Origin: Acidiphilium sp. CAG:727
GTDB taxonomy: Bacteria; Bacillota; Clostridia; Christensenellales; Borkfalkiaceae
Direction of reading: 5' to 3'
Length of the DNA stretch: 10,057 bases
Assembly: GCA_000437515.1 (NCBI GenBank)
Contig: FR898385.1
Coordinates: 1,369 to 11,425 of the forward strand
The notes beneath the pieces are model-generated. The model saw nothing but the letters and a program-made list of their open reading frames with translations. It was not told where the DNA came from and did no database searches. Position numbers and translations under genes: made by a program. How positions within the stretch are numbered: the first letter of the stretch is position 1; every line of letters begins with the position of its first letter. Shown in pieces: positions 1 to 6,606 of the stretch.

Positions 1-773
1 GAGGTCTGACGGCAGCGTCCGGTATCGACGCCGTTTCGCACGCGTTGGAAGCATACGCTTCGGTTATGGCTACCGATTATACCGACGGTCTTGCAAAACA
101 GGCTTTGCAGACTATATTCAAATATTTGCCGAGAGCGTACGACAACGGTCAGACAGACGTAGAGGCCCGCGAAAAGATGGCTAACGCCGCGACTATGGCG
201 GGTATGGCTTTCGCAAACGCCTTCCTCGGCGTATGCCACTCTATGGCGCATAAACTCGGCGCGTTCCACCACATTCCGCACGGCGTTGCAAACGCTCTGA
301 TGCTCGAAGAAGTTCTTCGCTTCAACGCGGCGGAATCGCCCGTCAAGATGGGTACGTTCTCGCAATACGACCACCCGCATACTCTGGCAAGATATGCAGA
401 AATCGCGGACTGCCTCGGACTCGGCGGCAAGAACGACGCGGAAAAACTTGAAAACCTCATCAAAGCCGTAAACGATCTCAAAGCGAGAGTAGGAATCAAA
501 CCGACCATCAAGGATTACGTTCCCGACGAAGCCGACTTCCTCAACCGCCTCGACGCGATGACCGAACAGGCGTTCGACGATCAATGCACGGGCGCAAACC
601 CGAGATATCCGCTCATGAGCGAAATCAAACAGATGTATCTCAACGCTTACTACGGCAAAAAACATTTCACCGAACCCGAAATGCCCAAAGCGGCGGATTT
701 TACCGATTCGGACGACGTACACAACTTCAAACAAGCATATCGCCGCAGCAAAAGCGGAATGAAAAAAGCCTAA
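1..773 (+). CDS. adhE: Bifunctional aldehyde/alcohol dehydrogenase AdhE, C-terminal part (5' end outside window)
   Basis: The first full codon is at base 3, and 256 residues are visible up to the stop at 771-773. This is the iron-dependent alcohol dehydrogenase half of AdhE, which reduces acetaldehyde to ethanol with NADH; in full-length AdhE an N-terminal half converts acetyl-CoA to acetaldehyde. All four expected iron ligands are visible: D9 and H13 in GIDAVSH, H79 in CHSMAHKLG, and H93 in HIPHG (numbered from base 3). The stretches AFANAFLGVCHSMAHKLG and DDQCTGANPRYPL are characteristic of the AdhE C-terminal half rather than of stand-alone FucO-type enzymes. That is the main reason for calling AdhE although the aldehyde dehydrogenase half is not seen. 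A short basic tail (about 15 residues) follows the core. The next gene starts 22 bases downstream with no terminator between them, so co-transcription is likely. A stand-alone iron alcohol dehydrogenase is the alternative. Confidence 0.9.
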   Translation, partial: GLTAASGIDAVSHALEAYASVMATDYTDGLAKQALQTIFKYLPRAYDNGQTDVEAREKMANAATMAGMAFANAFLGVCHSMAHKLGAFHHIPHGVANALMLEEVLRFNAAESPVKMGTFSQYDHPHTLARYAEIADCLGLGGKNDAEKLENLIKAVNDLKARVGIKPTIKDYVPDEADFLNRLDAMTEQAFDDQCTGANPRYPLMSEIKQMYLNAYYGKKHFTEPEMPKAADFTDSDDVHNFKQAYRRSKSGMKKA

Positions 774-795
774 CGGCGTAAGGAGGAATTAAAAA

Positions 796-1545
796 ATGAA
801 TCTTGACAGAATTATTGCGGTAAGAAACCATAAAACCGTATACCGCGACGGTGATCTCTGCCTTAAAGTATTCGACTCGTCTTTTTCGAAGGCGCAGGTG
901 CTTAACGAGGCTCTTAATCACGCGCTCGTCGAAGAAACGGGACTCAACGTGCCGAAAATTCACGAAGTTACCGTTATCGACGGTAAATGGGCGATTATAA
1001 CGGACTACGTCAAAGGGAAAACTCTCGCTCAACTCATGAGCGAGCATCCCGAAAAGAAAGACGAATATCTCGAATTTTTCGTCGATCTTCAATTACAGGT
1101 TCAGTCGAAAACCTGCCCTCTTTTGACCAAGTTAAAAGACAAAATGAATCGTAAGATTGCGCAGACCGATCTCGACGCGACCGTTCGTTACGAACTCCAC
1201 ACCCGCCTTGACGCCATGCCCAAGCACAACAAACTTTGCCACGGCGACTTCAACCCGTCGAATATCATCATTGCCGAAGACGGCACCCCGTATATTCTCG
1301 ACTGGTCGCACGCCACGCAAGGCAACGCTTCGGCGGACGCGGCGAGGACTTACCTGCTCTTCTGGCTCGGCGGCGACATCGACGGCGCCGAAAAATATCT
1401 CAGCCTCTTCTGCGCGAAGAGTCACACCGCCAAACAATACGTTCAGAAATGGATGCCTATCGTTGCGGCTTCGCAGACCGTAAAGGGCAACGAGAAAGAA
1501 CGCGAATTCCTGCTTACGTGGGTAAACGTCGTCGATTACGAATAA
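796..1545 (+). CDS. APH-fold small-molecule or protein kinase (phosphotransferase family)
   Basis: This 249-residue protein belongs to the aminoglycoside/choline phosphotransferase superfamily. The catalytic loop HGDFNPSN (H149, D151, N156) and the metal-binding ILDW motif (D169) are intact, and the N-terminal lobe has a plausible nucleotide-binding lysine in LCLKVF (K24). The segment TDYVKGKTL (residues 69-77) fits the hinge between lobes. The length matches the compact clostridial members of the family, several of which are annotated as kinases of unknown substrate. The start is supported by AGGAGG at 781-786, nine bases upstream. The gene lies between adhE and the hydrogenase genes, with gaps of 22 and 17 bases. 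This makes antibiotic resistance unlikely and a role tied to fermentation or the downstream phosphatase more attractive. That role is inference, because the substrate cannot be read from sequence. Confidence 0.8.
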   Translation: MNLDRIIAVRNHKTVYRDGDLCLKVFDSSFSKAQVLNEALNHALVEETGLNVPKIHEVTVIDGKWAIITDYVKGKTLAQLMSEHPEKKDEYLEFFVDLQLQVQSKTCPLLTKLKDKMNRKIAQTDLDATVRYELHTRLDAMPKHNKLCHGDFNPSNIIIAEDGTPYILDWSHATQGNASADAARTYLLFWLGGDIDGAEKYLSLFCAKSHTAKQYVQKWMPIVAASQTVKGNEKEREFLLTWVNVVDYE

Positions 1546-1562
1546 GATAAGGAGAAAAAAAG

Positions 1563-1805
1563 ATGAAAGTTACTGTTTGTATAGGTTCTTCGTGCCATAT
1601 CAAAGGCTCGCGCAAAGTAGTGGAAGGACTGCAATATTACATCAACGAAGCGAATTTGGGCGATAAAGTCGAACTCGGCGGAACGTTCTGCATGGGTAAA
1701 TGCCAACTCGGCGTATGCGTAACGGTAGACGATAAGTTTTATTCCGTTTCGCCCGAAACGGTTAAAGATTTCTTCGAGACCGAAATTAAAGCAAAGGTTG
1801 AATAA
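1563..1805 (+). CDS. NuoE-like thioredoxin-fold [2Fe-2S] protein, first of tandem pair
   Basis: This 80-residue protein consists only of the thioredoxin-like [2Fe-2S] ferredoxin domain found in NuoE and in the HydC-type subunits of electron-bifurcating hydrogenases. The four probable cluster ligands are C6, C11, C43 and C47, in the patterns C-x4-C (CIGSSC) and C-x3-C (CMGKC). An extra cysteine, C52, lies close behind. Such proteins pass single electrons between flavin or NAD(P)H sites and Fe-S enzymes. There is no signal peptide, so it should be cytoplasmic. AAGGAG at 1549-1554 sits eight bases before the ATG. Its stop codon overlaps the start of the next gene by one base (TAATG), so the two are probably translationally coupled. 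It probably serves one of the downstream hydrogenases as an electron carrier or accessory domain, which is inference. Confidence 0.85.
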   Translation: MKVTVCIGSSCHIKGSRKVVEGLQYYINEANLGDKVELGGTFCMGKCQLGVCVTVDDKFYSVSPETVKDFFETEIKAKVE

Positions 1806-2089
1806 TGATAATCGTCGAAGTATGCGTAGGCAGTTCCTGCCACATTAAAGGCGCGCCCAGAATAGTCGAAATGATGCAGGAAAGAATACGAAATAATCAT
1901 CTCGAAGACGATATAGTGCTTGTCGGAGCGTTCTGCTCCGGCAGGTGCAATCGCGTGGGCGTAACCGTTACCGTGGACGGAAGCGTATACGTAGGCGTAA
2001 CCCCCGAGGGTTTAGGCGAATTCTGGGAAAATTCGATTATGCCCGCCCTCAGCAAGTCAAAGGAGAACGAATCGTGTCCGAATGCCTGA
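1805..2089 (+). CDS. NuoE-like thioredoxin-fold [2Fe-2S] protein, second of tandem pair
   Basis: This 94-residue paralogue of the preceding gene shares the GSSCHIKG segment and the same order of motifs. The probable [2Fe-2S] ligands are C7, C12 (CVGSSC), C44 and C48 (CSGRC). The extra cysteine of the first copy (C52) is replaced by threonine, and one residue is inserted after the second motif. About twelve extra C-terminal residues, including a stray cysteine, lie partly in the overlap with the next gene. The ATG overlaps the upstream stop by one base, with AAAGG at 1793-1797 as ribosome binding site. Its 3' end overlaps the hydS start by 16 bases. The role is probably electron transfer next to the sensory hydrogenase. 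Whether the two copies form a pair or serve different partners is unknown. Confidence 0.85.
   Translation: MIIVEVCVGSSCHIKGAPRIVEMMQERIRNNHLEDDIVLVGAFCSGRCNRVGVTVTVDGSVYVGVTPEGLGEFWENSIMPALSKSKENESCPNA
2061..2066 (+). promoter_or_regulatory. Ribosome binding site fixing the GTG start of hydS
   Basis: AGGAGA lies seven bases upstream of the GTG at 2074, inside the end of the preceding gene. It selects this start over an in-frame ATG at 1945. The 43 residues that the longer reading would add are very rich in arginine and overlap the [2Fe-2S] gene, whereas the GTG start leaves a normal ferredoxin-like N-terminus. Confidence 0.7.
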
Positions 2090-3750
2090 CGCTTAAAAAA
2101 TCCAACTGCAAAAACTGTTATAAGTGTATTCGCCATTGCCCCGTCAAGTCGATTCGCTTTTCGGGAAATCAGGCGCATATTATCGGCAACGAGTGCATAC
2201 TCTGCGGACAATGTTTCGTTGTTTGTCCGCAAAACGCCAAACAGATAGTGGACGAAACCGAAAAAGTTAAAGTTCTGATACAGTCGGGCGCGCCCGTTTA
2301 CGCGAGCATCGCTCCGTCTTTTATCGCGAATTATCACGGAATAGGTATCAACGGGATAAGAAAGGCACTTATTAAACTCGGCTTCGCGGGCGCGGAAGAA
2401 ACCGCGCTCGGAGCAACCGTAGTGAAAACCGAATACGAAAAAATGCTTGCCGACGGCACGAAGGACGTACTTATCTCGTCCTGCTGCCACTCGGTAAATT
2501 TGCTTATTCAGAAGTATTACCCCTCTCTCCTGCCCTATCTTGCCGACGTTATGTCGCCCATGCAGGCGCATTGCTCGGATATTAAAAAAAGATTTCCCGA
2601 CGCTAAAACGGTATTTATAGGTCCGTGCGTTTCCAAAAAGGACGAAGCCGAACATTACGAAGGCATCGTAGACGCCGTTCTGACGTTCGAAGAACTGACC
2701 GAATGGCTGAAAGCCGAACGTATCGATCTCGAAGCCGATTTGGACGTCGACGACGAGAGTCGCGCCCGCTTTTTCCCGACGACGGGCGGCATACTTAAAA
2801 CCATGGCGAACAGAACGCCCGATTATACGTATATGGCGATAGACGGCGTAGACAATTGTATCGCGGCGCTGAAAGAGATCGAACAAGGCAACGTTCATAA
2901 ATGCTTTATAGAGATGTCGGCTTGCGCCGGCAGTTGCGTCGGCGGTCCGGTTATGGAAAAATATCACCGTTCTCCGATTATCGATTATCAGTCGGTCGCG
3001 GACTACGCGGGTAAAAAGGACTTCAAGGTTGCCCAACCGGATTCTCTCGATCTGAAAAAACACTTCGAACCGATCGAACGAAGATACGGCGCGCCGTCCG
3101 AAAGCGAAATTCAGGATATACTTAAAAAGATGGGCAAAAATCGCCCCGAAGACGAACTCAACTGCGGTTCGTGCGGATACGATACGTGCAGAGAAAAGGC
3201 TATCGCGATTTATCACGGAAAAGCCGAAATATCAATGTGTCTGCCCTATCTTAAAGACAAAGCCGAGAGTTTTTCGGACTGCATAGTTTCGAATACTCCG
3301 AACGCCTTGATAGTAATAAACGACGCATTGGAAGTACAACAAATCAACCCTGCCGCCCGCAAGATACTCAATATAAGATATTCTTCGGACGTTTTAGGCG
3401 ATCAGGTCGTGAGAATTCTCGATCCGAAACCTTTCTTACAGGTACTCGAAAGCAAACGCGCCGTCAGAAATCGCAGAACGTACCTCGCCGAATACGACAA
3501 ATTCGTCGAACAGACTATTATCTACGATCCTAACTATCACATGCTTTTGTGTATTATGAGGGATATTACCGAACAGGAAACCGAACGCGAAAAGCGTGAG
3601 AAATTACGCAATCAAACGGTTGAAACGGCGGACAACGTAGTAGACAAACAGATGCGAATCGTTCAGGAAATCGCTTCCCTGCTCGGCGAAACCGCCGCGG
3701 AAACGAAGATTGCTCTGACGAAGTTGAAGGAGAGCATTTCCGATGAATAA
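2074..3750 (+). CDS. hydS: Group C (sensory-type) [FeFe]-hydrogenase with Fe-S and PAS-like domains
   Basis: The protein has 558 residues from the GTG start. Domains in order are: two [4Fe-4S] ferredoxin motifs (C12, C15, C18, C22; C41, C44, C47, C51); an H-cluster domain (about 70-310); a further four-cysteine Fe-S motif (C364, C367, C372, C389); a PAS-like domain (about 400-497); and a charged coiled-coil-like tail (about 498-550). The H-cluster motifs are SSCCHS (C137/C138), GPCVSKK (C185) and EMSACAGSCVGG (C284, C288). C138, C185, C284 and C288 are the expected ligands. This architecture is that of the group C hydrogenases called HydS, thought to sense H2 or redox state rather than make H2 in bulk. 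No kinase or cyclase output domain is fused. The next gene, overlapping by eight bases, is a PP2C phosphatase and is the obvious partner. Activity needs the HydEFG maturases, which are not in the window. The family call is strong and the sensory role is inferred. Confidence 0.9.
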   Translation: MSECLTLKKSNCKNCYKCIRHCPVKSIRFSGNQAHIIGNECILCGQCFVVCPQNAKQIVDETEKVKVLIQSGAPVYASIAPSFIANYHGIGINGIRKALIKLGFAGAEETALGATVVKTEYEKMLADGTKDVLISSCCHSVNLLIQKYYPSLLPYLADVMSPMQAHCSDIKKRFPDAKTVFIGPCVSKKDEAEHYEGIVDAVLTFEELTEWLKAERIDLEADLDVDDESRARFFPTTGGILKTMANRTPDYTYMAIDGVDNCIAALKEIEQGNVHKCFIEMSACAGSCVGGPVMEKYHRSPIIDYQSVADYAGKKDFKVAQPDSLDLKKHFEPIERRYGAPSESEIQDILKKMGKNRPEDELNCGSCGYDTCREKAIAIYHGKAEISMCLPYLKDKAESFSDCIVSNTPNALIVINDALEVQQINPAARKILNIRYSSDVLGDQVVRILDPKPFLQVLESKRAVRNRRTYLAEYDKFVEQTIIYDPNYHMLLCIMRDITEQETEREKREKLRNQTVETADNVVDKQMRIVQEIASLLGETAAETKIALTKLKESISDE

Positions 3751-4915
3751 CCTCTGCGCCGACATCGGTTACAAGAGCATAAACCACGACGGCGAGCAAT
3801 TGTGCGGAGATCACATAGACGTCGTCGAATCGGGCGAAGATTCGACCGTAATAGTATTAGCCGACGGACTCGGCAGCGGAGTTAAAGCGAGTATTCTGTC
3901 AACGCTTACAAGCAAAATAATTTCGACGATGATGTCGGAAGGTTTATCCATTACGGACTGCGTCGAAACGATAGCCAAAACCCTCCCTATTTGTTCGGTA
4001 AGAGGCGTGGCGTATTCTACGTTTACAATAATGCACCTCGTCGAAAACCGCGAAATGGAATTGATACAATACGACAATCCGTTGACCATTTTAATCCGCG
4101 ACGGGGAAAATTATCTTTACCCCATGACCGAAATGAATATCGACGGCAAAAAGATTTATCATTCTATGATAAAATTGCAGGAAGGCGACGTTTTCGTTAC
4201 GATGAGCGACGGCTGCCCGCACGCCGGAATCGGTCTTGCCTATAATTTCGGCTGGAAACGCGACGAAATAATTCAGTATATGAAAACCGTCGTAGCGGGC
4301 GAATACGCGGCAAAGACGATGGCTACGATACTTCTCGAAGAAGTAGACAGACTATACGATCACCACCCCGGCGACGACGCAACGGCGTGCGTAGTAAAAA
4401 TACGTAAGCGCGAACCGATGAACATTTTGTTCGGACCTCCGCGCGATCGCGACGACGCGAACCGTATGATGGCTTTATTCTTTGCCAAAGAAGGCAAGCA
4501 CATAGTCTGCGGCGGAACCACCTCTTCGATTGCCGCTCAATACCTCGGTAAAAAGGTCGAAGTAGACATCAACTTCACCCCGTCGGATATGCCGCCTATC
4601 GCTAAAATAGAAGGCGTGGATCTCGTTACCGAGGGCGTCATTACCATGAACCGCGTCGTTGAATACGCTCACGACGTATTAGGCGAAAACAAACTATACG
4701 AAAAATGGAATTTCGGTCACGACGGAGCCTCGCGGATCTGTCAACTGCTTTTCGAAGAGGCGACAGACATAAACTTTTTCGTCGGAAGAGCAATTAACCC
4801 CGCCCACCAGAACCCCGACCTGCCGATTAATTTCAACATCAAAATGAATATAGTCGAAGAATTATCCGCGTGCCTTAAAAAAATGGGCAAACGAATAAAA
4901 GTGAGTTATTTCTGA
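3743..4915 (+). CDS. PP2C/SpoIIE-family protein phosphatase with extra C-terminal domain
   Basis: This 390-residue protein has an N-terminal PP2C-type Ser/Thr phosphatase domain (about 1-222). Its metal-binding signatures are ADGLGSG (D41), SDG (D156) and PGDDAT (D211, D212), as in SpoIIE and RsbU. Residues about 227-390 form a second domain that I do not recognise. It contains CGGTTSSIAAQYLG and FGHDGAS and has no known catalytic signature that I can name. No membrane segment is seen, so it should be cytoplasmic. The ATG overlaps the hydS stop by eight bases, with AAGGAG at 3727-3732. The two proteins are therefore probably made in step and act together: HydS would sense and this phosphatase would dephosphorylate a regulator or enzyme. 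Phosphatase genes beside group C hydrogenases are known in Clostridia such as Ruminococcus albus. The target is unknown. The APH-fold kinase at 796-1545 is a candidate opponent. Confidence 0.88.
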   Translation: MNNLCADIGYKSINHDGEQLCGDHIDVVESGEDSTVIVLADGLGSGVKASILSTLTSKIISTMMSEGLSITDCVETIAKTLPICSVRGVAYSTFTIMHLVENREMELIQYDNPLTILIRDGENYLYPMTEMNIDGKKIYHSMIKLQEGDVFVTMSDGCPHAGIGLAYNFGWKRDEIIQYMKTVVAGEYAAKTMATILLEEVDRLYDHHPGDDATACVVKIRKREPMNILFGPPRDRDDANRMMALFFAKEGKHIVCGGTTSSIAAQYLGKKVEVDINFTPSDMPPIAKIEGVDLVTEGVITMNRVVEYAHDVLGENKLYEKWNFGHDGASRICQLLFEEATDINFFVGRAINPAHQNPDLPINFNIKMNIVEELSACLKKMGKRIKVSYF

Positions 4916-4922
4916 TTTTATT

Positions 4923-6344
4923 ATGAGAAAATTCGATACCAAAGTTCAACACTTAAAATACAAAGTATTGCGTGAAGTCGCAAAACAGGCATGGGCAGAC
5001 ACCCTTCAGGACAATCTGCTCGATATTCCGAAAATTATCGTTCCCGGTAAAATACCGACGATGCGTTGCTGCGTTTACAAAGAGCGCGCGATTTTAGCCG
5101 AAAGAGTCAAACTCGCCATGGGCGGTAACAAGCAAAACCCGAACGTTATAGAAGTTCTCGACATCGCCTGCGACGAATGTCCTATGGGCGGTTACGAAGT
5201 TACCAACGCGTGCAGAGGCTGCCTCGCGCACCGCTGCGAAGACGTTTGCAAATTCGGAGCGATTACTTTCGACGAAAATCACGTGGCGCATATCGACAAA
5301 ACCAAATGTAAAGAATGCGGCGCGTGTTCGAGGGTATGCCCGTACAGCGCGATACACAACTACAGACGCCCCTGCGAAACGGCTTGCAAAGTCAAAGCAA
5401 TTTATATGGGCGACGAAAAACAAGCATGCATAGACAACGGCAAATGTATCTCCTGCGGCGCGTGCGTATACGCCTGCCCGTTCGGCGCAATCAACGATAA
5501 GTCGTTTATTCTGAACGTTATCGATATGCTTAAAGGCAGTAACGGTAACCGTGATTACAAAATTTACGCGATCGTCGCTCCGTCAATATCGAGTCAGTTC
5601 ACGTACGCCAAACTCGGACAGGTTATTACGGGGCTGAGAAAACTCGGCTTCCACACCGTAATCGAAGCCGCTCTCGGAGCGGATATGGTCGCTCAGGCGG
5701 AATCGAAAGAACTCGTAGAGAAAGGATTTCTGACGAGTTCGTGCTGCCCCGCTTTCGTAGATTATATCAACAAGAACTTCCCCGAGTTAAAACAATTCGT
5801 TTCACACAACCTTTCGCCCATGGCGACTATTGCGAAATATATCAAGAGCAAAGAGGCAAACTGCAAAACGGTCTTTATCGGACCTTGCACGGCGAAGAAA
5901 ATGGAGGTTCAGAAAGAATCGGTAAAACCTTACGTAGACGCGGTTTTAACCTTTGAAGAATTGCAGGCGTTGTTCGACAGCAAGGAAATCGATATAACGA
6001 CTCTCGAAGAAGGCGTACTCGACAACGCGTCTTACTTCGGAAGAATTTTCGCGCGATGCGGCGGTCTTGCCGACGCCGTTGCGGAAGGCATAAAGGAACA
6101 AAACCTCGAATTCGCACTTAAACCCTGCTCTTGCGACGGTATAGAACAATGCAAGATCGCGCTTTTGCAGAAGCGAGCAGGCAAACTGCAGGCAAACTTT
6201 ATCGAAGGTATGGCTTGCGTCGGCGGCTGCATAGGCGGCGCGGGCTGTCTTACCCACGGCGAGAAAAACAAAGCCGAAGTAGATAAATACGGCAGAGAAG
6301 CATTGGAAAAAACCATTGCCGACGCCGTTTCGGTATTAAAATAA
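4923..6344 (+). CDS. Group B-type monomeric [FeFe]-hydrogenase
   Basis: This 473-residue protein has an N-terminal cysteine-rich region followed by an H-cluster domain. Fe-S motifs seen are C97, C100, C105, C109; C129, C132, C135, C139; C151-x3-C155; and C175, C178, C181, C185. Further cysteines are C49, C50, C83, C86 and C169. The H-cluster motifs are TSSCCPAF (C274/C275), GPCTAKKME (C322, K325, E328) and EGMACVGGCIGG (C432, C436). C275, C322, C432 and C436 are the expected ligands, and C274 is the proton-relay cysteine. The enzyme should interconvert protons and H2 with ferredoxin-type electrons in the cytoplasm. The motif variants and the N-terminal layout fit group B, which is less studied than group A. 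The ATG lies seven bases after the phosphatase stop. No good Shine-Dalgarno is seen, but the N-terminus resembles relatives as I recall them, so I keep this start. It is the last gene of the run. Confidence 0.9.
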   Translation: MRKFDTKVQHLKYKVLREVAKQAWADTLQDNLLDIPKIIVPGKIPTMRCCVYKERAILAERVKLAMGGNKQNPNVIEVLDIACDECPMGGYEVTNACRGCLAHRCEDVCKFGAITFDENHVAHIDKTKCKECGACSRVCPYSAIHNYRRPCETACKVKAIYMGDEKQACIDNGKCISCGACVYACPFGAINDKSFILNVIDMLKGSNGNRDYKIYAIVAPSISSQFTYAKLGQVITGLRKLGFHTVIEAALGADMVAQAESKELVEKGFLTSSCCPAFVDYINKNFPELKQFVSHNLSPMATIAKYIKSKEANCKTVFIGPCTAKKMEVQKESVKPYVDAVLTFEELQALFDSKEIDITTLEEGVLDNASYFGRIFARCGGLADAVAEGIKEQNLEFALKPCSCDGIEQCKIALLQKRAGKLQANFIEGMACVGGCIGGAGCLTHGEKNKAEVDKYGREALEKTIADAVSVLK

Positions 6345-6377
6345 TCGTTTTATAGACTTAACACCCTACTATAATGC

Positions 6378-6416
6378 CCCTGCGAGAGCGTAAATACGCT
6401 CCCGCAGGGTGTTTTT
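6378..6416 (+). terminator. Rho-independent terminator of the hydrogenase operon
   Basis: The arms CCCTGCGAGAGCG (6378-6390) and CGCTCCCGCAGGG (6397-6409) pair over 13 positions with one A-C mismatch around a six-base loop. They are followed by TGTTTTT. It lies 34 bases after the group B hydrogenase stop and is the only strong terminator on this strand in the first 6.4 kb. Confidence 0.88.
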
Positions 6417-6459
6417 ATGCGGAAATTTTAATATACGCACCCCGCAACAAACCACCCTT

Positions 6460-6537
6460 CCGAAAATATGCTCTCGCGTTGAAGCGGGAGAGGGGCGACC
6501 TGCCTATGGGGCTTCGGCTTCGCCTCTAAATGACGGT
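6460..6537. repeat. Possible dispersed intergenic element with hairpins
   Basis: This non-coding stretch is GC-richer than its AT-rich flanks. It holds an imperfect hairpin (CTCTCGCG at 6471-6478 against CGGGAGAG at 6485-6492, one mismatch) and a GGGGCTTCGGCTTCGCCTC segment with UUCG-type mini-hairpins, and ends in TAAATGACGG. Read on the - strand it has the look of short interspersed elements found between genes in some Clostridia. Only one copy is in the window, so repetition is not shown. Confidence 0.3.
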
Positions 6538-6546
6538 ATATTTTTG

Positions 6547-6574
6547 TTGCGTACGTGGAATTCTGTGGTATAAT
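6547..6574 (+). promoter_or_regulatory. Sigma-A-type promoter with extended -10
   Basis: TATAAT at 6569-6574 is preceded by TG at 6566-6567, giving an extended -10 (TGGTATAAT). A partial -35, TTGCGT, lies at 6547-6552 with a 16-base spacer. It would start transcription at about 6581, some 25 bases before the ATG of the membrane protein gene. Confidence 0.7.
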
Positions 6575-6606
6575 TAACGCGAAAGAGGTCGATAATAACG
6601 CGCGTT

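Noticed and set aside
796..1545. Aminoglycoside resistance gene
   Set aside because: The fold is shared, but the setting in a hydrogen and fermentation operon, native-looking composition and lack of mobile elements argue against resistance.
1945..2073. An upstream ATG extension of hydS by 43 residues
   Set aside because: The added residues are Arg/Gly-rich and out of frame with the overlapping [2Fe-2S] gene. The GTG at 2074 has a good ribosome binding site and gives a normal ferredoxin-like N-terminus.
1897..3216. A 439-codon open frame on the - strand opposite hydS
   Set aside because: It lies wholly antisense to well-supported Fe-S genes, reads as a composition-biased Phe/Arg/Val-rich chain with no recognisable motif, and has no convincing ribosome binding site.
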